A stretch of DNA of 64,000 nt, taken from contig CM038038.1 of assembly GCA_021397845.1 (NCBI GenBank), forward strand, positions 64,660,748 through 64,724,747. Reading direction: 5' to 3'. The notes under the pieces are model-generated. The model did no database searches, was not told where the DNA came from, and saw only the letters and a program-made list of their open reading frames with translations. This DNA is from Areca catechu (Eukaryota; Streptophyta; Magnoliopsida; Arecales; Arecaceae). Shown one piece after another: positions 33,255 to 43,735 of the stretch (position 1 is the stretch's first letter; every line of letters begins with the position of its first letter). The translations under genes and the position numbers were made by a program.

Positions 33255-34698
33255 TGTTGCCCAGAAATGGAGTCCAAGAGGGGGGGTGAATTGGGTCTTT
33301 TAAAAAATTAAGACAATAAAATGAAGGTCTAGTGGTGCTTGTGAGCAATGATAAATTTGATGCAAGATGTTAGCAACAATTAAAGAGCAAGAGAGAAAAG
33401 AGCAATCACACACAAACACAAAGTTTATAGTAGTTCGGTGCAAACCTAATACCTACATCCACTCCCCAAGCCACCCTTGGGAATTTCACTATAATCCATA
33501 CTAGATTACAGTCGACTTGTTTTTCACAAGGCTCACAAGTCAAAACCTAAGTTGGTTTTATCACTTAGGCTTACCAACAAACCTTAACACTTGTTTTGTC
33601 TTCGGGCTCACAAGTTAACCCTAGTTGGTTTTATCCCTTTGGCTCACCAACAAACCACAATAACCTTCTTTCAAGACACCCTTGAAAGCAAGGTCAAATC
33701 ACAATAAAAACAGATATGTAATTTAAAACTATAACAAACTCTCTTCAAGAGTAGATTGGAATCTTTGAAGCTCAAGTGGATGCTTTGTCTTCACTCTTCC
33801 TTGGAATCTCCTTCAAGGTGCCTCTTTTTGGAATGAAGTAAGGATGAGCTTGTAGGCTTTTCAATGGAATCAAGCTAGAAGAGGCTTTTGATGTGAAGTA
33901 TGGAGAGAATATTGGCTTTTTAGCTTTTGAGCAGACTTCAATGCACTTGAATACACTTCTTTTCACTTCTCTTTACTTCTCTTTCTTTAAAATGAGATTG
34001 GTGGAGCTTAAATATGCCAAAAACCTTCCAAAAAATGGTTTGTGTCCGTTGGTACCTTGGAAATAGCCGTTTGGAGCTTGAAAAGCAAGTTCTGCAAGCC
34101 AGAAAAATAGATCCGTTAGAGCTGTCAGGTGTCGACACTTGACTGTCAGGTGTCGACACTTGATCTTTGGGTGTCGATACTTGAACATTCAAGTGTCGAC
34201 ACTTGATGCACAGGTGTCGACACTTGACACAAAAATACTCAATATTACAAAGTTCTGTATTTTCAAAAATCTCAGGCCTTGAGTCGACACTTGGAACCTA
34301 AGTGTATACACTTGGTGTCGACACTTGAATATAGGTGTCGACACTTGGCATGCCAAGGATTTTTGTCTGTGCCAAATGCTGAAGTGTCGACACTTGACTG
34401 TCCAGGTGTTGACACTTGAGACTAAAAACTTTCAGATTCAAGTGTAAATGCCTCGAAAACATAAATAAAATTCTTGAATACATAAACATATAATATTTAA
34501 ACATTTAGATGCCCTTTTTTAATGAAGAGGATGCCCGGATTTGTGAGAATTGCTCACTGCCATTACGTGCCATACACCATAAGTTTTTGAGATTTTGAGG
34601 TGCTTTCTTCCTGAAAACTCACAACTTGAAATCCTCATTAGAATACAATATATACTCAATGTTTTGTTATTCATCAAAATCACTGGGTGGAGCCAACA
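33255..34698 (-). mobile_element. Solo LTR of a second Sirevirus-like family
   Basis: Begins TGTTGCCCAG and ends GCCAACA (TGTTG/CAACA termini as in the resident Sirevirus LTR), flanked by perfect TSD CATTG (33250-33254, 34699-34703). It interrupts gag between codons that are adjacent in homologues. Its first 300 bases resemble the resident LTR only loosely (AAGAGGGGGGGTGAATTGG; repeated 'accaacaaacc' stretches). Solo LTRs form by recombination between the two LTRs of an element. It contains a TGTCGACAC palindrome cluster. Confidence 0.92.
34128..34430. repeat. AAGTGTCGACACTT-type palindromes in the solo LTR
   Basis: About ten copies of GTGTCGACACTTG or close variants, alternating with short linkers. 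The same core as in Copia-2, although this LTR belongs to a Sirevirus-like family. Confidence 0.85.
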
Positions 34699-34703
34699 CA
34701 TTG

Positions 34704-34956
34704 CTTGGGCATTTAATTCCACTAACTTCATGTCGTGTTCATCCCATTCCTCTTCAGGTTTAGGGACATCCACGTCATCAATTTTGATCATGGAAATATG
34801 TAGCCCTTTAAGAATGAGCTTCCATAATTAAAAATCAACAGCTTGTATATAGATTTTCATTCTTGCTTTCCAATAAGAATAATTTATGCCTGTGAAGAGT
34901 GGAGGTCTATTAGTTGATTGGCCTTCGGCCAAGGATGTACTCATGGGATGAGCCAT
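34704..34956 (-). pseudogene. Sirevirus gag N-terminus
   Basis: The minus-strand ATG at 34956 starts MAHPMSTSL and continues through NRPPLFTGINYSYWKARM, the conserved Sirevirus gag start, to PKPEEEWDEHDMKLVELNAQAM, where the solo LTR enters. One stop interrupts it at the position after VDF. It lies about 30 bases from the PBS. Confidence 0.88.
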
Positions 34957-34987
34957 CAATGTTTACTTTAATGTAACCAGAGACATT

Positions 34988-34999
34988 GCTCTGATACTA
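34988..34999 (-). other. Sirevirus primer-binding site
   Basis: The minus strand reads TAGTATCAGAGC, one base from the initiator tRNA-Met complement TGGTATCAGAGC, two bases inside the 5' LTR boundary at 35002. Confidence 0.88.
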
Positions 35000-35001
35000 G
35001 T

Positions 35002-35248
35002 TGTTGCCCAGGTGGCTACCCAAGAGGGGGATAAATTGGGTATTTAAAAAATCTAAGTAGATAATATGCTTTTGAAAATCCCTTTAAGAGTGTTAGGTGT
35101 TGTGTCAGAGTAATAACTTGCAGAAGCTAAATAAGAACAAAGAAGCACAACACAAACATGAAAAAATTATAGTGGTTCGGAGCAACCCAGCTCCTACGTC
35201 CACTACCCAAGATACTACTTGGGATTTCCACTATATTCACACCCGAAT
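35002..35248 (-). repeat. Sirevirus 5' LTR, inner fragment
   Basis: TGTTGCCCAGGTGGC onward aligns with 5868-6113 of the 3' LTR and breaks at CGAAT where the large-LTR element enters. The LTR resumes at 40430. Confidence 0.92.
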
Positions 35249-37263
35249 TATGATGCCTGCCCATACTGGGCTATTGTGGGCCAAAGTCGCAGCCCTTGTC
35301 GACTTCTCCCGGAACCCAAAAAAAAAAAAGAGAGAGGGATCGGGAAACAGAGGAGTTGATTTCCCCTTATCCAATTGACGATTTTGCCAGAGATTTCAAG
35401 GGCAGAGTCGTGGAGGGGAGGGGGTTGTTGACGATAAGGTTTGAGTGGGTTAGGACTTCGATTGGCGGAGTATTTCTTCTCCAAATGATGAGAGGAACCC
35501 ATCGATAGTTTTCTTTAAAGCTCCCTCACTGTCGCCTACTGAGCCCATCGAGCCTCTCCTGCGCCATTGTCCTCCTCTCTGGCGAGCAGTGAAGAGCTCT
35601 TCAAATGCCGATGAGTTCTTCTTTAGTTATTTTTGAGGATTAATGTGATTTTAGTTTGATTTTGTTCGGTTCGGTTTGCTTGGATTACTCATCGCTGGTG
35701 GCTGCGCTGCCACCATCTTTCCACCAGTCCATCGAGCCTTCCCAACAACCACCTCCCATGGCTGCCGTCAACTACAGTGGGGACGGTGGTTCAGTCGAGA
35801 TGAGGAGCAGGGGCGGGTTCGAGAAGAAGAGAGGAGAAGGAAGAGAAAAAAAGAAAGAAAAAAAAAGGGCGGGGGGGCCTAAGTTCCATGGAAATAGAAA
35901 AAAATAGAGAGAGAGAAAGCCTCCATTCCATGAGGAAAAAAATGAAAAAATGGAAAAAAAAAAGAAAAGGAAAAAATATGAAGAGAGAGAAACCTACTTG
36001 AGAGTCCATCACCGGGGTGATTTTCGATGGCTCACCCATGAGGTCCCCTATCATCATGGGTGAGGAAGGAGAGAAAGAGGAGAGAGAAAGAGGAGAGAGA
36101 GAAGAGAGAGAAAGAGGAGAGAGAGAGGAGAGAGAAAGAGAAGGGAAGGGAGGAAAGGTAAATTTCAGACCAGAATTGGATTTGGATTGAGGAGAGTGCC
36201 CCATGATAACATAGTTTTCTTTCTAGTTTTATTAAATAGAAATTAATTATATGTTTAAATTGTTGGCTAGGATCATCGTTATCCTTGGAAGATCAGATCT
36301 AGGTTTGAATTGTACTTGTTGGTGGATCCTTTTCAATAAGTTATCTTGACCTCTGATATTATATGCCAAATATGTTATGAAATATTAAATGCATGTAATA
36401 TATTTTAATTTGCATTGGATTGCATTGGGTGCATGAATTGTGTTGGTGTTGGTGCATTGTGTTGGTGTGGGTACTTTCTAGTCCGACTATGATCATACGA
36501 GGACCAAGTCTCCTTATGGGTCTTCAGCAGGACGATCTCTGGCACATGACCGATGAGCGGTATGTGAGTCAGGAGCTAGTTTTCTTATTTTAGCCATGCA
36601 TGGTAGGCATATGCAGAGGATGCATGTTTCTCGTGTGATACTCAGAGCTAGTTTTACTTGTGGGCCTCCTGTGGGACGATCACTGGTGCATAACCAGTTT
36701 TGATATGTGAGTTAGGATCTAGTCGCTTGTGGGGCGAGCCACGGGCCGATCATGGCCATAGTCAAAAGGACTAGGGGAGTAAAGTAAATGGTTGGCCATC
36801 CATAGTCGTGTCGGTGTTGGTTGAGATTAAGTATGCATATTTGCATCATGTTGCTGGATATATATTATTATATTGATGGACATCTTGTTATATGGTGTTT
36901 TTGTACTTGCTATTTATTAATGGCATATTTGTGTATGTATACTGGATGTGTTGATAACTTACTGAGCCTGTGTAGCTCACCCCTATTTTTCTATGTTTTT
37001 GTTATATATACCGAAGATCAATTAGGCTTTGGGACCAGTCAGTGAGGAGCTAGGATTTAGGTGTTGATCTTTGAGTTTATATTAAAATTTAGTTGAGTTT
37101 TATGAAAAAAATTCTTGGAATCAATAAATAATTAGTGAAATTTGTTCCTTACCACTATTTGGATGTTGAGTTGAATGTTAGGCCTGGCATGATCTTTAGG
37201 ATGATACCTAGGATTGTGCGGCCGGTCGCGTAGTCGATCCAGGTTTTGGGTCGGGGCGTGATA
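35249..37263 (+). repeat. 5' LTR of the large-LTR element
   Basis: It contains two poly-A runs, a purine (GA)n tract at about 36065-36147 longer than in its partner, and a segment on GGACGATC and ATCGCTGG-like repeats. It aligns with 38452-40429 with several percent difference by eye. Short frames are low-complexity artefacts. Confidence 0.9.
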
Positions 37264-37266
37264 GAG

Positions 37267-37278
37267 TGGTATCAAAGC
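37267..37278 (+). other. Primer-binding site of the large-LTR element
   Basis: TGGTATCAAAGC, one mismatch to the initiator tRNA-Met complement, three bases after the LTR. Confidence 0.85.
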
Positions 37279-38451
37279 AAAAGATGATCTAGTTAGTGAG
37301 AGTGGGATAGAATTAGGATTTTGATTAAGTATTATGGAATAGTTATCGTTACTAAAAGTTTATTTAATTCTTGTTGATAGGTGTATGTTATAGTTTCAAG
37401 GGTTTTGCTAAGTATAGGAGGCTTGCTTGAATAAAATATTGGATTTAAACTCCCCTAGCTTAATTTTTTTTTTTTTGAAAAATTGTCATTGAGACTAGAC
37501 AATGGATATATGGCGGTATATTTTGAGTTATAATATGGATTTGATTTAATTTGGAAGTCTAATTTTGATGTAATTACATACTATGATACAGGTGATTAAG
37601 AATTAGTATGATGATTATTAAGACATGACTGAATGATATCGAAGTTTGGGTTATGATCACTTGAGACCAACATAAGTAGTTGAATATGATTGAGTGATAT
37701 TAAAATTTAGATTGTGATCACTATGGATTGTGATATTTGAACTTAATGTTATGACCAATTGGAATGGATTCAAAGTTGGATTTCTAATCCCTAGGTACTG
37801 TGCATAAGATGTAGAATATGATTTTTGTAGAGATTGATCTTGGATGAGACTTAATGGTTGATACTATTTGATCATGATAAGTAAGCATATTATGGATATT
37901 GAAGGGCTAGATAAGATGTATATTTATCTTTGATAAGTGGATTAGACCGAGCTTCAGAATTGTTGACCTGGAAGTATAGTATATTATGTTATGCTAAATA
38001 TGTATATTCAGTTCTTAATTGAATAATGTTGGGATCCTAAATTTGATATGGGCGGTACAATTTTATGCAAAGGTTTTGAATGTAGAAAATGGATTGAAGT
38101 TTATATTTGATGTGATTTACTCGAGGCTTGGTAAGGACAAGAAAACTTAATAGTTTTAATCTCGTTTTATTTGGTGTAGATTTTAATGAAATAGATATCC
38201 TTGTTAGAATTTATCTAATAAAATTAGAGAATTTGAAAAGTTATATCAGAGTGCGCAGCAGAAGTGTGGTGACTAAAGATATTAGGATCAATTTAAAGTG
38301 TATTATGATGGATGAATGTGATGCTCTTATTGGGATTATTGAATTTGGGCCAAATGGTATATATGAGTTTTGGATTAGGTATATTTGAATTTCAGAAGAT
38401 CTAAATTTGTTTTTAAATCTCGAGGATGAAATTTTTGTTAGGAGGGGAGAA
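37279..38451 (+). other. Internal region of the large-LTR element (no recognised gene)
   Basis: A/T-rich and mostly stop-filled. The only frame of note (38128-38388, 86 codons) shows no motif I recognise and is not obviously gag. The right end CGAGGATGAAATTTTTGTTAGG followed by the purine tract (38438-38451) is typical of the 3' end of gypsy internal regions, suggesting descent from an autonomous gypsy element by internal loss. Confidence 0.7.
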
Positions 38452-40429
38452 TGTGAGGCCTGCCCATACTGGGCTATTATGGGCTGAAGTCGGCAGCCCT
38501 TGCCGACTTTACCCGGAACCCAGAAAAAAAAAAAAAGAGAGGGATCGGAAAATAGAGGAGTTGATTTCCCCTTATCCAGTCGGCAATTTCATCAAAGATT
38601 TCGAGGGCAGAGTCATGGAGGGGAGGGGGTTGTTGACGATAGGGTTTAAGTGGGTTAGGACTTCGATTGGCGAAGTATTTCTTCTCCAAATGGCGAGAGG
38701 AACCCATCGATAGTTTTCTTTAAAGCTCACTCATCGTCACCTACCAAGCCCATAGAGCCTCTCCCGCATCGTCATCCTCCTCTCCGGTAAGCAGCGAAGA
38801 GCTCTTCAAATGCCGTTGAGTTCTTCCTTTAGTTATTTTTTAAGATTAATGGGATTTTAGTTTGATATTGTTCGGTTTAGTTTGCTCGGATTGCTCATCG
38901 CCAGTGGCTGTGCCGCCACCATCTTTCCACCAGTCCATCGAGCCTCCCGGGCAACCGCCTCCCATGGCCGCCGCCGGCTACCTGAGGAGGGTGGTTTGGT
39001 CGAGATGAGGAGCAAGGGCGGGTTCGGGAAGAAGAGAGGAGAAGAGAAAGAAAGAGAAAAAAAGGGGGGCCTATGTTCCGTGTAAATAGAAAAAAAACAG
39101 AGAGAGAAAGCCTCCATTCCGCGAGGAAAAAAAAATGGAAAAATGGAAAAAAAAAGAAAAGGAAAAAAATATGAAGAGAGAGAAACCTACCTGAGTCCGT
39201 CGCCGGGGTGGTTTTCGGTGGCTCACCCATGAGGTCCCCCACCATCATGGATGAGGAAGGAAAGAGAGAGGAGAGAGAAAGTGGAGAGAGAGAAGAGAGA
39301 GAAATAGAAGGGAAGGGAGGAAAGGTAAATTTCGGATCAGAATTAGATTTGGATTGAGGAGAGTGCCCCATGATAACATAGTTTTCTTTTTAGTTTTATT
39401 AAATAGAAATTAATTATATGTTTAAATTATTGGTCAGGATCATCGTTATCCTTGGAAGATCAGATCTAGGTTTGAATTGTACTTGTTGGTGGATCCTTTT
39501 CGGTAAGTTATCTTGACCTCTAATATTATATGCCAAATATGTTATGAAATATTAAATGCATGTAATATATTTTAATTTACATTAGTTTGCATTGGGTGCA
39601 TGCATTGTGTTGGTGTAGGTGCATTGTGTTAGTGTGGGTGCTTTCTAGTCTGACTATGATCATACGAGGACCTAGTCTCCTTGTGAGCCTCTAGCGGGGC
39701 GATCGCTGGTACATGACCGATGAGCGGTATGTGAGTCAGGAGCTAGTTTCCTTATTTTAGCCATGCATGGTAGGAATATGCAGAGGATGCATGTTTCTCG
39801 TGTGATACTCAGAGCTAGTTTTTCTTGTGAGCCTCTAATGGGGCGATCACCGGCACATTACCGGTTTCGGTATGTGAGTTAGGATCTAGTCTCTTGTGGG
39901 GCGAGCCACAGGCCGATCGTGGCCATAGTCAAAAGGACTAGGAGAGTAAAGTAAATGGTTGGCCATCCATAGTCATGTCGGTGTCGGTTGAGAATAAGTA
40001 TGCATATTTGCATCATGTTGCTGATATATATTATTATATTGATGGACATCTTGTTGTATGGTGTGTTTGTGCTTGCTATTTATTAATGGCATATTTGTTT
40101 ATGTATACTGGAGGTGTTGATAACTTACTGAGCCTGTGTAGCTCATCCCTATTTTTCTATATTTTTGTTACAGATACCGAAGATCAATTAGGCTTTGGGA
40201 CCAGTCAGTGAGGAGCTAGGGTTTAGATGTTGATCTTTGAGTTTATATTAAAATTTAGTTGAGTTTTATGAAAAAAATCCTTGGAATCAATAAATAATTA
40301 GTGAAATTTGTTCCTTACCACTATTTGGATGTTGAGTTGAAGGTTAGGCCTGGCATGATCTTTAGGATGATACCTAAGGCTGTGCGGCCGGTCTCATAGC
40401 CAATCCAGGTTTCGGATCGGGACGTGACA
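38452..40429 (+). repeat. 3' LTR of the large-LTR element
   Basis: Begins TGTGAGGCCTGCCC, ends GGGACGTGACA next to the TSD. Same internal landmarks as the first LTR, with a shorter (GA)n tract (about 39263-39305). Confidence 0.9.
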
Positions 40430-41871
40430 CGAATACAGTAGGATTGTTTTACAGGCTCACAATCCAAAACCTCTATACTTTGGTTTTACCGGGATCATCA
40501 AAGAAATCCTAACACCCTTTGGTTTTAAACAGGATCACCAAAGAAACCAAACTTGGTTTTGACAGGTTCACCAAGAACCCAACACTTGGTTTTTAGCTAA
40601 GGCTCACCAAGAACCTATTTGGTTTTTCAAACGGGCTTACCAATAACCTAACAATTCAAGAATGAATTGAAAATAAATGCAACAATAAATGATAAACTCT
40701 AGTTGTCAAATAGTTGTCGCTTTAGCACTGATGAAGCCTTCTTTAACTTTTCTTTAATGCACTTGAGAGGTTTCCTTTCTTTCTTCAATGAATGCTTCAA
40801 TCTTCAGATGTGAGTTAGTGAAGAGAGAAGTCTGCTTTGAATGCTCACTTATGCTCTCTTTCTTGTTGGTAGATTAGATCTTCAATAAAGCATTAAGACT
40901 TTGAGGAACTCACTAACTCTTCCTTCAAGGAAGATCAAATCCCTCAAATATATGGCTTTCAATCATCCCAAGATAGTTTGAGACATTGTAGACCATTGGG
41001 ATGTGACATTTGACCATTGGAGCACCTTTTTGCATTCAAAAAAAAAAATTCTGGAACTAGCCATTATGTACCTGGAAACGATATTTGAGTCGGCTCAGAT
41101 ACTTCGAGTTGGCTCAGATCCTTCGAGTCGATAGGTCGAGTCACCATTTCCTCAGTATGGTCGGCTCTTTATATTAGGATGCAAAAACTTCACTCTGGAC
41201 GAGTCGGCTCTTGATAGCTCGGGTCGGCTCGAACTTCCATCATTGAAATTATTGAACTCGAGGAGTCGGCTCGCTTCTACTTGGGTCGACTCTTCTTCTC
41301 AGGATAAAAAAACTTCACTCCGGAGGAGTCGGCTCGTTGCAGATCGGGTCAGCTCACTTTCTCAAGCCTTCAAAATTTGTTCTGGTAGAGTCGGCTCATT
41401 CTGGTTGGGGTCGACTCACCTAGCTGTTCTCAGAAAATATTAGGAATAGACTCTGGACAAGTCAGCTCGGTTCTACTTGAGTCGGCTCGGATTGTTGTGT
41501 GTCAGAACCCTTGGTGCATGCCATGAGGTAGAGTCGTCTCTTTTTCGGATTGGGTCGTCTCGAGTGACTTGATTAGGATTTTTACAAATGAACTTGAAAA
41601 CACTCTTACCAACACTCTCAAACTTTTCATACAAACCAACTCAAACGAATTTAATGCACAACACTCATAGAAGTAACCCTTTTACATGAACTTTTTCTTT
41701 AAAAAAAATATGATTACCACATAACTCAAAACAAGAAGTATAACTGTAGGAGTTGAAGTTTGAAAAAAAAATTCGTCCTACAAAAACTTGTAAACCACTT
41801 GAAGAGTTGACAGTAAAATATGTGTATGCTCCAATGTTTGGTTATCATCAAAATCACTTATGGAGTCAACA
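40430..41871 (-). repeat. Sirevirus 5' LTR, outer fragment
   Basis: Continues the LTR broken at 35248 and ends TCAACA against TSD GCTAG. It contains the second GAGTCGGCTC cluster (41085-41575) and the degraded TATA position (41679-41686). Confidence 0.92.
41085..41575. repeat. GAGTCGGCTC cluster in the Sirevirus 5' LTR
   Basis: At least a dozen motif copies matching the cluster at 6760-7245. Several copies are closer to GAGTCGGCTC here than in the other LTR, where C to T changes are common. Confidence 0.8.
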
Positions 41872-42158
41872 GCTAGGTTCGCACACAAAGGATGGGGTAG
41901 GTCCAAAGGCCTCACTAGGTATCGTTGCCGGTTCCCTATACTCAACTAGATCCGCGATATTGAAGGTAAAGATAATACCAAAATCCGGGGGCAAATCTAG
42001 CACATAGGCATTGAGTCCGACCTTCTCTATAACTTTAAGTGGTCCAACTCTGCGAGCATGAAGCTTCTTAACAGTTCCGGGTAGGAACCGCTCAGGCCTA
42101 AGCCATAAAGAATCTCCAACATTAAATTTCTTGGCTCTTTTCCAGAAATTAGCTAGTT
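41872..42158 (-). pseudogene. Gypsy-A integrase C-terminal region
   Basis: The minus strand reads KKFNVGDSLWLRPERFLPGTVKKLHARR, VGPLKVIEKVGLNAYVLDLPPDFGI, FNIADLVEYREP: the GPY/F-type integrase C-terminus before the chromodomain. Open over the whole segment. It joins the chromodomain tail at 5641-5867 across the Sirevirus. The upstream part is cut off by the Gypsy-3 LTR at 42159. Confidence 0.88.
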
Positions 42159-43719
42159 TGGTGGGGACACCAGGATCAGACAGATCACTGGATCCCATAT
42201 GGTTTATTGATTAGGGTTTTAATTTTAGAACCTTAGTCATGTGTCACAATTTTGTAATCAATTAAGATTGAGTCCTGTAATAAGTTGAGGCTAGTTGACT
42301 TGTCTCAACCCCAGTCCAGTATCGAGTCTTGTATTTCAGTATAAATCCAGTATGAGTCCAATTTTTGTACAAGAGAGGAGGTTACCCTATTTTGGAGTTC
42401 CACCAGGCCTCATCTAGGAGTCAGAGGCCATTACACTAGCTTATTGGATTTTGCGTGACACCTCAGGATCCAAGATGCCTTTCCAGATACCCTGATTCCT
42501 TCCAGATATTTTTTGGATGCCCAGATTTCCTCCATATGCCAGAGTATATTCCCAGACCAGGTCATAACATGATCCCAAAGACTTACCTATGCCCCATCCC
42601 AAGTGAATGCAAAGCCCAGGTCCATGAAGAACCAAGATCCCAGGTATATTCTAGCCAAGAATCAAGATACCTAGAATATTCCTACTCCAGGCATCCCAGG
42701 CCTCCGGGGCCCAAAACCTATGCGCCCAACCCATCCTTGGCCACCCCTTGCTGCCCCCCATGAAGCCCAATACGTCCAAAGTGTTGACTTGGTCCAAGCT
42801 AAGAAGGAGGAATTCAAATGGAAGAAGTAAACCTAGTTCTTATTCTATTCAACTAGTATACTCCTAGTTTTAGGTTTATTTTGTAGTCTTTCTCTCACTT
42901 AAATTGTGTAAACCTACTCAAACTAGGAGAAGACTTGTAATCCCTTTAGGAGAGGGCATGAGACTCTATAAATATCCCACCCCTTTTCCTCTTGTAATCA
43001 ATCAACTCTTATGAATTAAATTCTGCTGAATTGTTTTTAAGACTGGTGTTCTTGTGTTTTTGTTTTTGGGTTCTAGTTTTTGTTCTCTTGTGTTGGCCGA
43101 CCTCTATCATTGAAATCCTCCATGCCCCAAGTAGAAAATCAGACCTCCAAGCATCAGCCATGTCCAAAAGACAAACCTTGAAGATGCCCAGATCAAGAGC
43201 TCTTCCTGCTTCCTTGTCGCCAGCCCTTTGCCCTAATCCCTTTCCTTCCTTGTTTCATCTTGTTATTTTTTCTTTGATTACCTGATTCGTGCCTAACCTT
43301 GATGTTTTACAGATCCCCAAGGTGTTTCCCCTCCCCATAGGAGGCTTTCTTTGCTTTCAGACTGGATCCAGATTGCCTTCAGATTAGGGAACCAAAGGCT
43401 TGTTCTTCTAGGTGCCATCCAGAGGCTGAGAGATCTCTTCATCAAAGGAACTGCCATCGCTGCCTGATAAAAGCCTTCCCCCTCTTGAGTTCTGATCTGA
43501 TGATAGGTACGCTATCCTAAATTGGGAGTTTCTCAACTCTCAGGTCCTGGCTACTTATTATTCTGCATGAGTTTTTGCAGTTATGATAGTTTCTAGCATT
43601 ATTAGTCTTTATGTTGATTCTTTATTTATTTTTGGGTATTTAGCCACTGAATTAAAAATATAAAAAATTCAAAAAAAATTAGTTTTCTATTTGCATCAGT
43701 CCTAGGTTTGTCCTGTATT
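42159..43719 (+). repeat. Gypsy-3 LTR 1 (full length)
   Basis: Begins TGGTGGGGACACCAGG and ends about four bases before the PBS. It is the most diverged of the eight (for example CAGATCACTGGATCCC against CACAAATCAATGGATTCC in LTR 2). TATA box TATAAATA at 42967-42974. The exact right end is uncertain because the terminal CA is not obvious. Confidence 0.82.
42967..42974 (+). promoter_or_regulatory. TATA box of Gypsy-3 LTR 1
   Basis: CTC-TATAAATA in a C-rich setting. The corresponding site is kept in each later LTR (for example TATAAAAA at 47506-47513), so each array unit carries a potential promoter. Confidence 0.6.
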
Positions 43720-43723
43720 AGTT

Positions 43724-43735
43724 TGGTAATAGAGC
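43724..43735 (+). other. Gypsy-3 primer-binding site
   Basis: TGGTAATAGAGC, two mismatches from the initiator tRNA-Met complement. It exists only in the first copy; it lies within the segment deleted from copies 2-7. Confidence 0.8.

Larger units (their letters stand above)
35249..40429 (+). mobile_element. Non-autonomous large-LTR retrotransposon (LARD-like)
   Basis: Flanked by TSD CGAAT (35244-35248, 40430-40434). LTRs of 2015 bp (35249-37263) and 1978 bp (38452-40429) enclose only 1188 bp without recognisable gag or pol. It has PBS TGGTATCAAAGC and polypurine tract AGGAGGGGAGA. LTR ends are TGTGAGGCC...CGTGACA (the first copy reads TATGATGCC). The boundary sequence resembles Ty3/gypsy elements, so it probably depends on a gypsy partner; this is inference. 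Strand is given by the PBS-to-PPT order. Confidence 0.9.
5868..41871 (-). mobile_element. Sirevirus (Ty1/copia) with envelope-like ORF3, interrupted three times
   Basis: Minus-strand copia element flanked by a perfect 5-bp TSD GCTAG (5863-5867, 41872-41876). The LTR ends are TGTTG...CAACA on the right copy. In transcription order it has 5' LTR (41871 to 35002), PBS, gag with two zinc knuckles, protease, integrase, RT, RNase H, ORF3, several polypurine tracts, and 3' LTR (7571 to 5868). The gag zinc knuckles, ORF3 and multiple polypurine tracts are Sirevirus hallmarks. Subtracting Copia-2, the solo LTR and the large-LTR element leaves about 11 kb, normal for the group. LTRs differ by several percent by eye. 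Confidence 0.93.
3996..42158 (-). mobile_element. Gypsy-A, chromovirus-type Ty3/gypsy element (interrupted)
   Basis: Minus-strand gypsy element inserted in the Copia-1 LTR. Its 3' LTR is 3996-5640 and the end of its polyprotein is 5641-5867. A Sirevirus then splits it (TSD GCTAG at 5863-5867 and 41872-41876), and coding sequence resumes to 42158. There the Gypsy-3 array begins, with left TSD candidate TAGTT (42154-42158). The rest, including the 5' LTR, is outside the window. The coding halves on either side of the Sirevirus join in one homologous integrase C-terminus and chromodomain tail, which supports the reconstruction. Confidence 0.85.

Noticed and set aside
33255..34698. Possible 5' LTR of the resident Sirevirus
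   Set aside because: The PBS lies at 34988 next to 35002, the gag reading frame continues on both sides of 33255-34698, and a CATTG duplication brackets it, so it is an inserted solo LTR of another family.
35656..36204. Arg/Glu/Lys-rich and Ser/Leu/Phe-rich frames over the purine tract
   Set aside because: They are low-complexity translations of (GA)n and poly-A sequence in an LTR, differing between the two LTR copies.
38128..38388. 86-codon frame inside the large-LTR element as a possible gag
   Set aside because: No gag core, zinc knuckle or protease motif is visible, and its composition matches the surrounding A/T-rich noncoding DNA.
41866..42198. A 110-codon minus-strand frame starting MGSSDLSDPG as one gene
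   Set aside because: Its first residues come from the Gypsy-3 LTR and the last from the Sirevirus LTR; only the middle (41872-42158) is Gypsy-A coding sequence.
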